From the NCBI RefSeq assembly GCF_018617385.1, contig NZ_JACSKA010000001.1, positions 1,373,179 to 1,437,178 of the forward strand: DNA of 64,000 nt. Reading direction: 5' to 3'. Each line of letters opens with the position of its first letter. Positions within the stretch are counted from its first letter, which is position 1. Positions 33,202 through 42,456 of the stretch are shown here, piece by piece. The translations under genes and the position numbers were made by a program. The notes beneath the pieces are model-generated. The model saw nothing but the letters and a program-made list of their open reading frames with translations, did not search any database and was not told where the DNA came from. Source of the DNA: Exiguobacterium sp018617385 (GTDB lineage: Bacteria > Bacillota > Bacilli > Exiguobacteriales > Exiguobacteriaceae).

Positions 33202-33798
33202 TTATACAACTTCCACTGCTTGTTTCGTACGTTTGACAGAAACGATGAAGTACAGGATTGCCGTACCGCTCGCCGCCCACCAAACCATGTCATACCATCC
33301 GTTCATCAGTCCAGCCATCCCAACCATCGCCGGGACAATCAGCGTCAACCATGATAATACGAGGGCGACACGTGCTGTGATGGCCTCATTGGGTTTTTCG
33401 AGTCCCATTCCAAAGAAGAACAACGCCCAAAGGAATGACCAGAAGAACCACGTCAACGCTCCCATCGGATCACTTCCTGCAATCGCCATTGCGCCATAAA
33501 AAGCGGCTGCAATCGAAACGAATAGCGAGAACCAGCCTACGCCACGGCCGTCTAAGTTTAAAATAAATGTCACCCCTACATATAAATAAGTGAACGCAAA
33601 TAGATAGATGCTCGCAAGACCGAACTGCTCTTCTGGGCTCGCCCCAATCAATAACCATGTGGCGATAAACGTTTGTAAGAGTCCCGTAAACAAACTAAAG
33701 AACCCTGCGCTCTTGCTATCCACTTTCCCGAGAAGAACGAGACTATTTAAAAACAGTGCGACGCCACCGAATAATAAACTTACATTACCCACACTCAT
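33202..33798 (-). CDS. AmiS/UreI-family channel
   Basis: A 198-residue protein with six hydrophobic segments. It has the family pattern VSLLFGGVALFLNSLVLLG in the first helix, YLFAFTYLYVGVTFI in the middle, and WFFWSFLWALFFFGMG in the fifth region. Relatives are the Helicobacter acid-gated urea channel and amidase-linked AmiS. No urease or amidase gene is adjacent, which is unusual. A promoter with a cre site precedes it, so uptake of urea or a short amide may be carbon-controlled. The GTG two codons after the ATG, 8 nt from AAAGGGG, is an alternative start. Confidence 0.87.
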   Translation of the reverse strand: MSVGNVSLLFGGVALFLNSLVLLGKVDSKSAGFFSLFTGLLQTFIATWLLIGASPEEQFGLASIYLFAFTYLYVGVTFILNLDGRGVGWFSLFVSIAAAFYGAMAIAGSDPMGALTWFFWSFLWALFFFGMGLEKPNEAITARVALVLSWLTLIVPAMVGMAGLMNGWYDMVWWAASGTAILYFIVSVKRTKQAVEVV

Positions 33799-33839
33799 TA
33801 CCCCTTTGTACAGATGTCTGACCTTTGTTCTACTGTATC

Positions 33840-33868
33840 ACTTTAGCTTGAATTCGCTTTCAGTGCAA
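33840..33868 (-). promoter_or_regulatory. Promoter of the UreI-type gene with a cre site in the spacer
   Basis: On the minus strand TTGCAC (33863-33868) - 17 nt - TAAAGT (33840-33845). TGAAAGCGAATTCA (33849-33862) fills most of the spacer and matches the cre consensus except at one position. Confidence 0.6.
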
Positions 33869-33902
33869 GGGGATTTTTATGTGTTCACGAGAACGCCACG
33901 CC

Positions 33903-34763
33903 TTACTCGTTCTCAAGGGTTTGGATGGCCTCGTCGATTCGTTCTTGTTCCTCATCCGTGAAAGTCGGATACTGTGGATCAATCCGTTCAAGCACATCAA
34001 TCATGACTGACGAAATGACAAAACGACTGTACCACTCATCATCTGCCGGCAACACATACCACGGTGAAACTTCTGTTGATGTGTGCGACAACATCTCGGC
34101 AAAGATTTCTTGATATTCTTCCCAATGCTGTCGTTCTTCGACGTCACTGAAGGAGAATTCCCAATTCTTTTTCGGGTCCTTTAACCGTTCAAGCAAGCGA
34201 TCTCGTTGTTTATCCTTAGATACATTGAAAAAGAACTTGATGACTTCGAATCCGTTTTCTTGTAAATAGCGTTCATAATCGTTGATTTGACGATAGCGCA
34301 TCTGCCAGACCTCTTCCTGGTCCATTTCTTCCGGAAGTACTTCGTCCCCCAACAAATCATGGACACGAGGCGCAATGACCTCTTCGTAATGGGATCGGTT
34401 CAAAATCCCGACCTGTCCTCTTTCAGGTAACAAATCATGCATTCGCCACAGATAGTCGTGCTTTTTCTCCGTATCGGAAGGTTTTTGAAACGCATTCGTC
34501 TTCAGTCCTTGGGCGTTCAAATTTGAAAAGATATAGCTGATCGCTTCGTCTTTCCCACCCGCATCAAGCGCCTGCAAGACGACGATAATCCCTTTCTTGC
34601 TCTCAGCATACAATCGCCAATGTAGTTCTTTCAATCGCTCGACACTGTTCGGAATGAGTTCAGTTGTCAACGTCTCATCCTCTGGTTTGTCTGAAACAGT
34701 CGTCGGATAATCATCTAATTGAATCTTGCTGTTCGGTGACACAATAAAATCCTTCGTGTTCAT
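33903..34763 (-). CDS. Polyphosphate kinase 2 family protein
   Basis: A 286-residue PPK2 enzyme that transfers phosphate between polyphosphate and nucleotides. Walker A is LQALDAGGKDEAI, the lid region RGQVGILNRSHYEEV follows and FFFNVSKDKQRDRLLERL belongs to the core. The length suits the single-domain class that phosphorylates nucleoside mono- or diphosphates using polyphosphate. No ppk1 or exopolyphosphatase gene is adjacent. A weak SigB-like element lies 37 bp upstream, which would suit a stress role. Confidence 0.92.
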   Translation of the reverse strand: MNTKDFIVSPNSKIQLDDYPTTVSDKPEDETLTTELIPNSVERLKELHWRLYAESKKGIIVVLQALDAGGKDEAISYIFSNLNAQGLKTNAFQKPSDTEKKHDYLWRMHDLLPERGQVGILNRSHYEEVIAPRVHDLLGDEVLPEEMDQEEVWQMRYRQINDYERYLQENGFEVIKFFFNVSKDKQRDRLLERLKDPKKNWEFSFSDVEERQHWEEYQEIFAEMLSHTSTEVSPWYVLPADDEWYSRFVISSVMIDVLERIDPQYPTFTDEEQERIDEAIQTLENE

Positions 34764-34799
34764 ACTCGTTCTCCTTTTCGCTCGACGTTCAACCTTGAT

Positions 34800-34824
34800 T
34801 TACCCAAAAACTGCATAAGAAAAT
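34800..34824 (-). promoter_or_regulatory. Weak SigB-like promoter for the PPK2 gene
   Basis: On the minus strand ATTTTC (34819-34824) - 13 nt - GGGTAA (34800-34805). It lies between the protease terminator and the PPK2 start. Confidence 0.35.
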
Positions 34825-34826
34825 CC

Positions 34827-34845
34827 CTTCCGAAAATTTCGGAAG
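34827..34845 (-). terminator. Terminator of the M4 protease gene
   Basis: Stem CTTCCGAAA / TTTCGGAAG, followed on the minus strand by GGATTTTC. Confidence 0.7.
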
Positions 34846-34858
34846 AGATGTTGAGAAC

Positions 34859-36388
34859 TTAGTAGATTCCGACAGCGTCAAATGATTTCGCAGCTGATAC
34901 AGCTTGCGGACTTGTCGCACCGTAAAGGTCTTTCGCAGATTGCACGACCGCTTGACGAAGGCTTGAGAAGTTAGATGTTGGTGTCAAGTAAACATTGAGG
35001 GCACGGTAGTAGATATCCCCCATCGCCATGACTCCTACACCTTGTACCGATACGCCGTAGTGTGATCCACCATTACCTAAGAGGTATGCCGCTTTGTTGA
35101 CGATACCTGAGTTGATGTGAACCCCACCATTATCTTGTGTGCCTGTGTAACGTTTCGAGTAGTGATCTGGGTCACCGTATGCAGCCGGGTTCGCCATCGA
35201 ACGAAGTCCGTCGCCCGCTACACCTGGTGTGTAGATGTCTTCCCCTACCAACCAGTCGAAGTTAGTGCCGACGCTATATTCCGCCACTGTACCTAGGATA
35301 TCCGATACTGCTTCGTTGATCGCCCCAGACTCGTTTTGATAGATCAGTCCTGCCGTGTACTCCGTGACCGCGTGAGTCAATTCGTGAGCGACTACGTCAA
35401 GTGCACCTGAAAGATACGTGAACGTTTGACCGTCTCCGTCTCCGTATACCATCTTACTTCCATCCCAGAACGCATTGTTGTAGCTGCGGCTATAGTGAAC
35501 CGTAGAGTTTAATGCAGCTCCGGCGTTGTCATAGCTGTTCCGTCCGTAAGTGTTTTTGTAGAAATCATATGTCTTTGTCGCGTTGACGTGTGCAGAAACA
35601 GCGGCACGGTCGTAAGTCGTGTTCAAGACGTTATCCACGTCAGCCCATAGCGAACCTGGGAGTGTCGTACGGTTTTTCGCATCGTACGTATAGATTCCCT
35701 TTCCACGCGTAGAGTCTTGAAGATAATAGTAAGAACCGCTCTTCGTTGTCTTGAACGTTTGGCTGTAGCCGAGTACATCGATTCCCGTTCCCGTATAGGT
35801 CGTACCCGTCACACCGTTCGTCGGTCTCGCGTGAGCCAACTGGTCGAATTTATTGAGTACCTCACCCGTCCCCGCATCGATGAAGTATGTCCAACGTGAC
35901 GGTTCTTCCGCTTCAAGGATCGTTCCGGTCACTTGATATGCATAGACCGACTTGTCACCTTTAGGATAGACAATCAATTCTGCTTCCGGTTCGAGCTCGT
36001 AGGCCCCTTTATGTCCGACAAGCTTTTTGTAACTCGCGATGGCTTTCTTTTCAGTTAACTTAATCGACTTATGTAGGTTCTTGACCGATTTCGCATCATC
36101 CACAACTGTCTTCAATTGACCCGCTTCATCTACGACACCGACTACCACACCACCGAATACGGGCACGCCATCAACTGTCTGTTGGAGCTTAACCACTTTC
36201 CCGACTTTGTCTGATTTCGACTCGATTGTCTTGAACTCACCTTTTGATTTGACGTACTCTTTTACAATCGTTGTCGGTGCACTTTCTGATGGTTTCGTCA
36301 GAGTGCCTGACTTCAATTCTGCCGCACCAACCAATTGTGGTACGAGCAATACGCCTGCGATTAATGATGTAGAAACAACTTTTTTCAT
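34859..36388 (-). CDS. Secreted neutral metalloprotease (M4, thermolysin/bacillolysin type)
   Basis: A 509-residue preproenzyme. A signal peptide (residues 1-22, cut after VGA) is followed by FTP and PepSY propeptide domains to about 200. The catalytic zinc motif HELTH lies in VVAHELTHAVTEY with the third ligand in GAINEAVSDILG, and the proton donor His in DNGGVHINSGIVNKA. Length and order are those of bacillolysin. It is secreted and matures by self-cleavage. Start has AAAGGAGG. It is monocistronic. Confidence 0.96.
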   Translation of the reverse strand: MKKVVSTSLIAGVLLVPQLVGAAELKSGTLTKPSESAPTTIVKEYVKSKGEFKTIESKSDKVGKVVKLQQTVDGVPVFGGVVVGVVDEAGQLKTVVDDAKSVKNLHKSIKLTEKKAIASYKKLVGHKGAYELEPEAELIVYPKGDKSVYAYQVTGTILEAEEPSRWTYFIDAGTGEVLNKFDQLAHARPTNGVTGTTYTGTGIDVLGYSQTFKTTKSGSYYYLQDSTRGKGIYTYDAKNRTTLPGSLWADVDNVLNTTYDRAAVSAHVNATKTYDFYKNTYGRNSYDNAGAALNSTVHYSRSYNNAFWDGSKMVYGDGDGQTFTYLSGALDVVAHELTHAVTEYTAGLIYQNESGAINEAVSDILGTVAEYSVGTNFDWLVGEDIYTPGVAGDGLRSMANPAAYGDPDHYSKRYTGTQDNGGVHINSGIVNKAAYLLGNGGSHYGVSVQGVGVMAMGDIYYRALNVYLTPTSNFSSLRQAVVQSAKDLYGATSPQAVSAAKSFDAVGIY

Positions 36389-36530
36389 GTGTTTACCTCC
36401 TTTGTGATGATTCTTACTTTACACACTTTCCCACAAAGGATGTATCCATCTTTTTAATTATTTTGATAATTCATAATATTGAGTATTTAGAACCATTCAT
36501 TCTATTTACGACCTAATTTTATCCAAAAAA

Positions 36531-36560
36531 ATTCGTGCCCCTTAGGAAAGGAGCACGAAT
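36531..36560 (-). terminator. Terminator of the second ABC exporter operon
   Basis: Long stem ATTCGTGCCCCTT / AAGGAGCACGAAT followed on the minus strand by TTTTTTT. Confidence 0.9.
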
Positions 36561-36562
36561 AA

Positions 36563-37561
36563 TTAATACACATCCTTTTGCGTAAAGTGGTAAAACGCAT
36601 ACGCCAAGGCGGCCATCGACCAAATGAGAATGACGAGAAGCGAAAACGGTAACGTCATTCCATCAATCGGGGGAGCCTGTCCTTCCAAATAGGTATGAAG
36701 GCCGAAGTTGACGTTCACCAGGTATTTTGAGCTATCCCAGTTTGAGCCAAGCGATGTCAAGAGTGGCCCTGAGATGAGGACAGCCATCATGATTCCGATT
36801 CCGGTCGCCGTGTTTTTCACCAAGACGGAAATCATGAGAGAGATTGTCCCGACCGCAGCCACGACAAGCCATGAAAGCCCCATCGACATAAGCAAGTACT
36901 CCCACATCGGCAACGTATGCACAAAGTCGGTCGAGAAGGTTCCGGTCGGCGAAGCTTGGAAACCGGTCAAAATCGGAGCATTCCATCCGTCCCAGCCGAG
37001 AACGATGCCGGATATGGCGTAACTGACGACGGCGGTCACAAATATTAAGATCGATGTATAGAGGAGCGTCGTCAGCCATTTGGCGAGCAAGATCTTATAT
37101 CGCCGGACCGGTCGCGATAACAACGTCTTGATCGTTCCATCGTTATGTTCTCCGCTCACGATATCTGCCATCAATACGATGATGAACAGCGGTAGGACAA
37201 GCGTAGTCCCTTGGGAGAAGAAGACGCGCATAAACGTCGGAGCTCCCGGATAATTCGGATTGATATCATTATCAAGATAATACTGATTCTGTTGGACTTG
37301 GAACTCAAGGATCTGCCGAAACTCGTCTTGGACGTTCGCGGAGGCGAGTCGGTTTTGTGTATCGATGATCTCTTGCTGGAGATCGACACGCCAATCAATC
37401 GTTCCTTGTTCTTCGCGTTGTTTCTCTATTTGACGATAGTTCGCATACGTGAACATCGAAACAAGCACGATCAGGATGATGGAGACGACCATCAATCTGC
37501 GCTTCCGATGAATCTTGAGCACTTCATTACGAATGAGACCGAGCATCGATGGATTAGGCAA
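36563..37561 (-). CDS. ABC-2 type transporter permease
   Basis: A 332-residue permease with six hydrophobic segments. After the first helix (about 25-42) there is a large loop of about 80 residues rich in Gln and Glu (IEKQREEQGTIDWRV), which may form a coiled coil. ADIVSGEHNDGTIKTLLSRP is the typical coupling region of Bacillus-type exporters. The start is probably TTG at 37561: GGTGATC, a perfect match to the 3' half of the full Shine-Dalgarno, lies 3 nt before it. ATG at 37546 is an alternative. It overlaps the ATPase by 8 bp. Substrate unknown. Confidence 0.85.
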   Translation of the reverse strand: MPNPSMLGLIRNEVLKIHRKRRLMVVSIILIVLVSMFTYANYRQIEKQREEQGTIDWRVDLQQEIIDTQNRLASANVQDEFRQILEFQVQQNQYYLDNDINPNYPGAPTFMRVFFSQGTTLVLPLFIIVLMADIVSGEHNDGTIKTLLSRPVRRYKILLAKWLTTLLYTSILIFVTAVVSYAISGIVLGWDGWNAPILTGFQASPTGTFSTDFVHTLPMWEYLLMSMGLSWLVVAAVGTISLMISVLVKNTATGIGIMMAVLISGPLLTSLGSNWDSSKYLVNVNFGLHTYLEGQAPPIDGMTLPFSLLVILIWSMAALAYAFYHFTQKDVY

Positions 37562-38474
37562 TGTGATCACCGCCTGTCAACGTGATGAAGAGGTCCTCTA
37601 ACGTTTGGACACGGCGCTCGAGTCCGAACACCTCGACATCTCTTTCCATCAAATAGCGATTCAACTTCGCCGTCTCTTCCACGTTCATGGAAATACGAAT
37701 CGTTCGTTCGTCCACCACGTCCGCTTGGTCGATTCCTTCGTACCCTTGAACGATCGGCAATACTTCGAAGCTATTCGTCACATGTAAGTCGACCGTTGAC
37801 GCGAGTTCTTCAATCAAAGCATGGACCGTCCCCACCTTGACAATCTTGCCTCGCGACATGATGGCGACTCGGTCCGCTAATAGCTCAATCTCGGCTAGGA
37901 TGTGGCTTGACACGAGAACACTCAGCCCCGTTTCTTCTACGAGACGACGGATGAAAAGTCGTAAATCCCGAATCCCCATCGGATCGAGCCCGTTCGTCGG
38001 CTCATCCAAGATGAGCACCCGTGGATTGTTTAATAACGCTTGGGCAATCCCGAGCCGCTGACGCATCCCGAGAGAGTACGTCTTCACTTTATCATCGATT
38101 CGAGCAGTCAAATCGACGAGGTCAATGACTTCCTGGATTCGCTTATCATCGACGCCAGGTAACATGCGTGCGAACGCTTCTAAGTTCTCACGTCCGGATA
38201 GAAACTTATACAGCTCTGGATTCTCGACGATTGCGCCGATTTGATTCATCGCTTGGACGAATTGTTTGTCGACACGATACCCACAAATCGATACATTTCC
38301 TTTCGTCGGTTTAATCAAGCCAACAATCATTCGAATCGTCGTCGTCTTCCCGGCGCCGTTTGGTCCTAAGAATCCGAAGACCTCACCCGGATAGACGTCT
38401 AACGAAATGTTATCGATAATCGTCTTTTTCCCAATCACTTTTGTTAGTTGATGTAGCTTTAACGTCGGTTCCAT
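37554..38474 (-). CDS. ABC transporter ATP-binding protein
   Basis: A 306-residue exporter ATPase of the BcrA/NatA type. Walker A is GPNGAGKTT (about 38-46), the signature YSLGMRQRLGIAQALL and Walker B VLILDEPTNGLDP. The last 90 residues form the extra domain that ends in LERRVQTLEDLFITLTGG. It pairs with the overlapping permease. There is no adjacent two-component system of the bacitracin type, so the trigger and cargo are unknown. Confidence 0.93.
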   Translation of the reverse strand: MEPTLKLHQLTKVIGKKTIIDNISLDVYPGEVFGFLGPNGAGKTTTIRMIVGLIKPTKGNVSICGYRVDKQFVQAMNQIGAIVENPELYKFLSGRENLEAFARMLPGVDDKRIQEVIDLVDLTARIDDKVKTYSLGMRQRLGIAQALLNNPRVLILDEPTNGLDPMGIRDLRLFIRRLVEETGLSVLVSSHILAEIELLADRVAIMSRGKIVKVGTVHALIEELASTVDLHVTNSFEVLPIVQGYEGIDQADVVDERTIRISMNVEETAKLNRYLMERDVEVFGLERRVQTLEDLFITLTGGDHIA

Positions 38475-38592
38475 TGTCTCACCTCTTTCTTTATTCTATC
38501 GGACAAAAGCGAATCTGTCCTATTCGAACATTCACATAGGGCACATCCATTTATATTTGATATGATGTTTATATAGAAAGCGAGGTCAGCCC

Positions 38593-39342
38593 ATGAAACA
38601 GTCGAAATGGTATGCATTTTTAAGTGGCGCCGTTCTTTTAACGGGAATCGCCGTCTACGGTCTATGGATCGGCTATCAAGATATCGTCAATCCTCCGGAG
38701 CGAACACTTTCCGTCTCCGAAGATGAACGTCCCGTGCCAGAAGGAGACGTCTACGTTGCATTAGGCGATTCGTTGACACGCGGTGTGGGGTCAACATCAG
38801 GCGCAGGATATGTACAGCCTGTCAGCGCTGCTCTTGAAGAAGAAGGCGTGCGTACGCAAAATCTTGCCGTGTCTGGGGCACGAACAGAAGATTTACTCAC
38901 ACAACTCGAGCAACCTGAAGTGCGTCGGACCATCGAAAACGCACGATATATCACGTTGACCATCGGTGGAAACGATTTGTTCAACCGTGGAGAAAACGTC
39001 GATAACTTCGAATCCGTCGATATTCAACAAGTGGTCACGGATGCGAAGACGAATTTAGAAACGATTTTCACTGAAATTCGTTCACTCAACGATTCGGCAA
39101 CCATCGTGTATATCGGTCTATACAATCCGTTTCAAAATGATGAGAATGGACAAGCATTCAATCAGCTCATCCTCGATTGGAACGCATCCGCGAAACAATT
39201 GGCGAATGCGCAGAATATCGATGTGATCGACCCGTTCGCCTACATCTCTGACTTATCAAGAGACCTTGCGACCGACCAGTTCCACCCGAGTGACCGTACC
39301 TATGAAAAATTCGCGAATGATGTACTCTTCGTTCTCGAATGA
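38593..39342 (+). CDS. SGNH/GDSL-family hydrolase, YpmR-like, membrane-anchored
   Basis: A 249-residue protein with one N-terminal membrane segment (residues 8-28) and an extracytoplasmic SGNH domain. Catalytic motifs are GDSLTRGVG (Ser near 58), TIGGND (Gly, Asn) and DQFHPSD (Asp, His near 230). B. subtilis YpmR has the same plan. It probably cleaves an ester on a lipid or wall polymer. The start follows GCGAGGTC. Own terminator. Confidence 0.9.
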   Translation: MKQSKWYAFLSGAVLLTGIAVYGLWIGYQDIVNPPERTLSVSEDERPVPEGDVYVALGDSLTRGVGSTSGAGYVQPVSAALEEEGVRTQNLAVSGARTEDLLTQLEQPEVRRTIENARYITLTIGGNDLFNRGENVDNFESVDIQQVVTDAKTNLETIFTEIRSLNDSATIVYIGLYNPFQNDENGQAFNQLILDWNASAKQLANAQNIDVIDPFAYISDLSRDLATDQFHPSDRTYEKFANDVLFVLE

Positions 39343-39344
39343 AC

Positions 39345-39373
39345 AAAATCCTCGTCAGCTTGACGAGGATTTT
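39345..39373. terminator. Bidirectional terminator after the SGNH gene and the GNAT gene
   Basis: Perfect stem AAAATCCTCGTCA / TGACGAGGATTTT with a 3-nt loop. Confidence 0.9.
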
Positions 39374-40045
39374 TTACTTCTCATAACGAACAATCCACTG
39401 TTCCCCTTGTTTCATCATGCCCGTCCCTATCCAACCAGTTTGGAGTAACTCAACTTGTTTCATCCGTTCCTTCATCGGCACATCCTTCACTTCTGATGTG
39501 GGATACCACGAACGATGCATCTCTTTGTAAAAGATATAGCGGAGTTTCCCACCATACTTTTCTTTCAACGCCCCGATTCGGAGTCCAAGTGTGAACTTGT
39601 CTTTCATGCTTGGAATATTGAACGGTGCGACCGTCGCACAGACGACATCGAATCGATCATCCGATTCCACTTGTGCCATCAACAGTTTGCCTAAATGTGT
39701 CTGTAGTCCATATCCACGGAAGTCTGGATGGACGTTCGTCACTTCCTGATACAGGACACGTTCAAGCGAACCCTCCGGCCATCCGATATCCCTCCCTAGA
39801 TGTTCCGCATCGATCGGTGGGATGAGCATCGCTCGGAACGCGATAATCCGACCATCTGATTTTGCCCCAATCAACGTCTGATCCGTCAACAGTTTCGTGA
39901 ACTCTTCAACCGATAACGATTGATAGTGCTCCGGTTCAGCCATCGTCTGAATGACCGTATCTTGAACGGCTAACAGTTCCGGTAAATCCGACAAGCCTAG
40001 GACGCATACATGAAGTGAAAGGTCTTTGATCTTACCTTGCCACAT
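39374..40045 (-). CDS. GNAT acyltransferase, probable amino acid N-acyltransferase
   Basis: A 223-residue GNAT-fold protein. The acyl-CoA loop region is GYGLQTHLGKLLMAQ, preceded by YQEVTNVHPDFRG. It is somewhat longer than common GNATs. I placed the start at the ATG at 40045, 9 nt after GGAG; it overlaps the racemase gene by 14 bp. Coupling to an enolase-superfamily racemase with an M20 amidohydrolase nearby suggests it N-acylates (perhaps succinylates) D-amino acids. That role is inference from context, not visible in the protein itself. Confidence 0.8.
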   Translation of the reverse strand: MWQGKIKDLSLHVCVLGLSDLPELLAVQDTVIQTMAEPEHYQSLSVEEFTKLLTDQTLIGAKSDGRIIAFRAMLIPPIDAEHLGRDIGWPEGSLERVLYQEVTNVHPDFRGYGLQTHLGKLLMAQVESDDRFDVVCATVAPFNIPSMKDKFTLGLRIGALKEKYGGKLRYIFYKEMHRSWYPTSEVKDVPMKERMKQVELLQTGWIGTGMMKQGEQWIVRYEK

Positions 40046-41162
40046 GCGACTCATCTCCAACCACGTAAGATTCCGTCGTCAATTCACGCAACACGTCCTC
40101 ATCGACGTCAATACCGAGTCCCGGACGATCGTTCAGCGAAATGATTGGTAAATCATATGATAAGTTTCCGACATCTTTCCCGAACCGGAGCGGACCCGTC
40201 AACTCGACCGTCTTCACGATTTTACTCGAGAAAGCGACGTGGAATCCTGCACTCGATGCAATAGAGGATTCGACCATGGAACCGATCTGGCATTCGATTC
40301 CGGACATTTCCGCCATATGGACCAACTTTTTCGCCGGATAGATGCCACCACATTTCATGAGCTTGATGTTCGCTTTATGGGCTGCTTGCATCATCGTCAA
40401 GCGTCTCATATCGTGAACGTCTTTCAGTCCTTCATCCATCATGAGCGGGACGGAAATTTTTTGTTTCACTTCGAGCATGCCTTCAAAATCATCCGCCTTG
40501 ACCGGTTGTTCGACCCAATCGATGCCATACGGTTCGAGTAGACGCATGGCTTGAACCGTATTGGCCGCGTTGACCCACCCTTGGTTAACATCGACTCGAA
40601 TCGGCACGTCATTTCCTACCGCTTCCCGTACCGCCTTGACACGCGCCACATCCGTTTGCACATCGACTCCGACCTTCATCTTCACCGCCGTATAGCCTCG
40701 TTTCATTTGTTCGAGTGCCTCTTGTGCCATATGGTTCGGCTCTCCGATACTCAAGACGTGCGTGACTGGGAATGACTCATGGTACCGACCGCCAATCCAT
40801 TCGTAGATGGGTTGATTCAGCTTTTTCCCGATCACATCATGACAGGCGATATCGAGTGCTGCTTTGGCAGCCGGAACACCACGAATCGCACGGTCCATCT
40901 CGTCATGAATATGCTCTAAGTGCATCGGATTTTTTCCGATTAGGAGCGGAGCCAATAGATGACGGAGGACGCTGACCGTGCTCTCAGCGGACTCACCCGT
41001 CACATGCTCATCCGCCACGGCTTCTCCATAACCGACAAGTCCACATGCGGTTGTCATTTTGACGATGACAGAAGGCATATCATCATAACGGTGATAACTG
41101 ACGATGAATGGTACCTTTAATGGAAAGCGAACCGAGAAAATTTCTATTTTTTGAATATTCAC
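40032..41162 (-). CDS. Enolase-superfamily epimerase, probable N-acylamino acid racemase or dipeptide epimerase
   Basis: A 376-residue member of the muconate-lactonising subgroup. The two-lysine catalytic set is present: KMKVG (Lys 161 and 163) and the Lys near 267 in NIKLMKCGG. Metal ligands are Asp191 (RVDVNQGW), Glu218 (WVEQP) and Asp243 (MMDEG). This set supports 1,1-proton transfer, that is racemisation or epimerisation. Dipeptide epimerases and N-succinylamino acid racemases share it. The neighbours favour N-acyl amino acids. I chose the GTG at 41162, 8 nt after AAAGGAG; the ATG at 41168 is very close to the site. Confidence 0.87.
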   Translation of the reverse strand: MNIQKIEIFSVRFPLKVPFIVSYHRYDDMPSVIVKMTTACGLVGYGEAVADEHVTGESAESTVSVLRHLLAPLLIGKNPMHLEHIHDEMDRAIRGVPAAKAALDIACHDVIGKKLNQPIYEWIGGRYHESFPVTHVLSIGEPNHMAQEALEQMKRGYTAVKMKVGVDVQTDVARVKAVREAVGNDVPIRVDVNQGWVNAANTVQAMRLLEPYGIDWVEQPVKADDFEGMLEVKQKISVPLMMDEGLKDVHDMRRLTMMQAAHKANIKLMKCGGIYPAKKLVHMAEMSGIECQIGSMVESSIASSAGFHVAFSSKIVKTVELTGPLRFGKDVGNLSYDLPIISLNDRPGLGIDVDEDVLRELTTESYVVGDESHVAR

Positions 41163-41200
41163 GTTCATCACTCCTTTACTTCAACTGCTCTTTCCTCTAT

Positions 41201-41222
41201 ATTGTCGTTATATAGTCGCTAA
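41201..41222. promoter_or_regulatory. Operator, copy 1, in the divergent racemase/regulator promoter region
   Basis: A 22-bp sequence with the tandem form TTGTCGTTA / AGTCGCTAA. It is repeated at 43916-43937 with a single mismatch. It is probably bound by the regulator encoded at 41242. Confidence 0.7.
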
Positions 41223-41241
41223 ATTGCAAGGGGGATTTTCA

Positions 41242-42441
41242 ATGTCCATCCATATCGCCGTTGTCGGCTCACCATCGTTTATACAACAGGTACGGAACGG
41301 TTCTTCTTTATCCGATGTTCGAATCGAGGGATTTCCTTATGATGACCCGCGAGAAGCGAAAGACATCGCTACAAAACTCCTATTTTTTGACGGAGTGTTC
41401 TTCTCCGGTTCATTCCCTTATACGTATGCGATGGAGGAAGCGAACCTTCCATTTGCCCATCACGTCGTTCAAGATGATGTCGTGTTATTGACGTCACTTT
41501 TATACGTGACATTGACACAACAGCTCCGAATCGAAGAGCTCTCCATCGATCTCGTTGATGCGTCACGACTTGAATCAATTTTAGCATCGTTTCCAAGCCA
41601 CATGTCGCCACCGAAAGTGAAAGAACTTAGTCCGTATATGAATTTCGAAGAGTTGATTTCGTTTCATGAGCAACTTCAACGAAATGGGACGACTCGATTC
41701 GCTTTGACGAGTGTCGAGCGAGTTCATCGACACTTAGTGGAAAATGGTTTTGCTAGTCAGCTCATGATTGAGCCAGAAGAGAGAATTCTCCACCACTTCC
41801 ATGATTTTATTCAACAGATTCGATTGAACAAATCAGACCAGTCACAACTTGCCGTGCTCTTCTACTCGGATGCCAGTGAAGATACGCTCAACCATGTGAC
41901 AACACATCACTATTTCGGTGGTAAATTGATGGAGACCACTCAAGACGGTATCGTCCTATTATCGAGTAAAGGAAAGATTGACTCCGCCATGTCAAACGGT
42001 TCCATCTTGTCAGAGAACATTTCTGGTCATGTAGGGATCGGGTATGGTTCCGATTATCAACGCGCCGTTGAGCATGCCGAACTTGCCCTTCATACGACAA
42101 ACAATGCCGCTATACGCATCGTCGACGATTCAAAACGAATGACGTTCACCGACCAACCGACACCGATTCATTTCCGCGTCACGCAAACGCGTGTCTATGA
42201 CATGATGAAACAGACGGGTATGAGTCCGACCAATATCGAAAAGCTCATTCATTTTTCAATGGACCATCTCGAGTTTACAGCGAAAGAGCTGACCGATCAT
42301 TTAAATGTGACACGTCGCACGACAGAGCGACTCATCAAAAAATTGGTTGATGCAAAACTCGTTCATCCGATTGGCGAAGAGATGAGCTACAGCCAAGGTC
42401 GTCCGCGCACCGTCTATAAATTTCAATTCCCGGTCGATTGA
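41242..42441 (+). CDS. Transcriptional regulator with C-terminal winged helix
   Basis: A 399-residue regulator. The DNA-binding domain is C-terminal (about 335-395): FTAKELTDHLNVTRRTTERL, then KLVHPIGEE and the wing GRPRTVYKF. The first 310 residues are a sensor region; VGIGYGSDYQRAVEHAELAL is reminiscent of a degenerate nucleotide-cyclase-like fold seen in some amino-acid-linked regulators. I chose the ATG at 41242, 7 nt after AAGGGGG, over one at 41224. It is divergent from the racemase gene, with a 22-bp operator between them and a second copy before the antiporter. Confidence 0.82.
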   Translation: MSIHIAVVGSPSFIQQVRNGSSLSDVRIEGFPYDDPREAKDIATKLLFFDGVFFSGSFPYTYAMEEANLPFAHHVVQDDVVLLTSLLYVTLTQQLRIEELSIDLVDASRLESILASFPSHMSPPKVKELSPYMNFEELISFHEQLQRNGTTRFALTSVERVHRHLVENGFASQLMIEPEERILHHFHDFIQQIRLNKSDQSQLAVLFYSDASEDTLNHVTTHHYFGGKLMETTQDGIVLLSSKGKIDSAMSNGSILSENISGHVGIGYGSDYQRAVEHAELALHTTNNAAIRIVDDSKRMTFTDQPTPIHFRVTQTRVYDMMKQTGMSPTNIEKLIHFSMDHLEFTAKELTDHLNVTRRTTERLIKKLVDAKLVHPIGEEMSYSQGRPRTVYKFQFPVD

Positions 42442-42456
42442 CGACCGGGAATCGTT
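42427..42456. terminator. Terminator between the regulator and the antiporter gene
   Basis: Stem TTCCCGGTCG / CGACCGGGAA, then TCGTTTTATT on the plus strand. It includes the end of the regulator gene. Confidence 0.75.
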
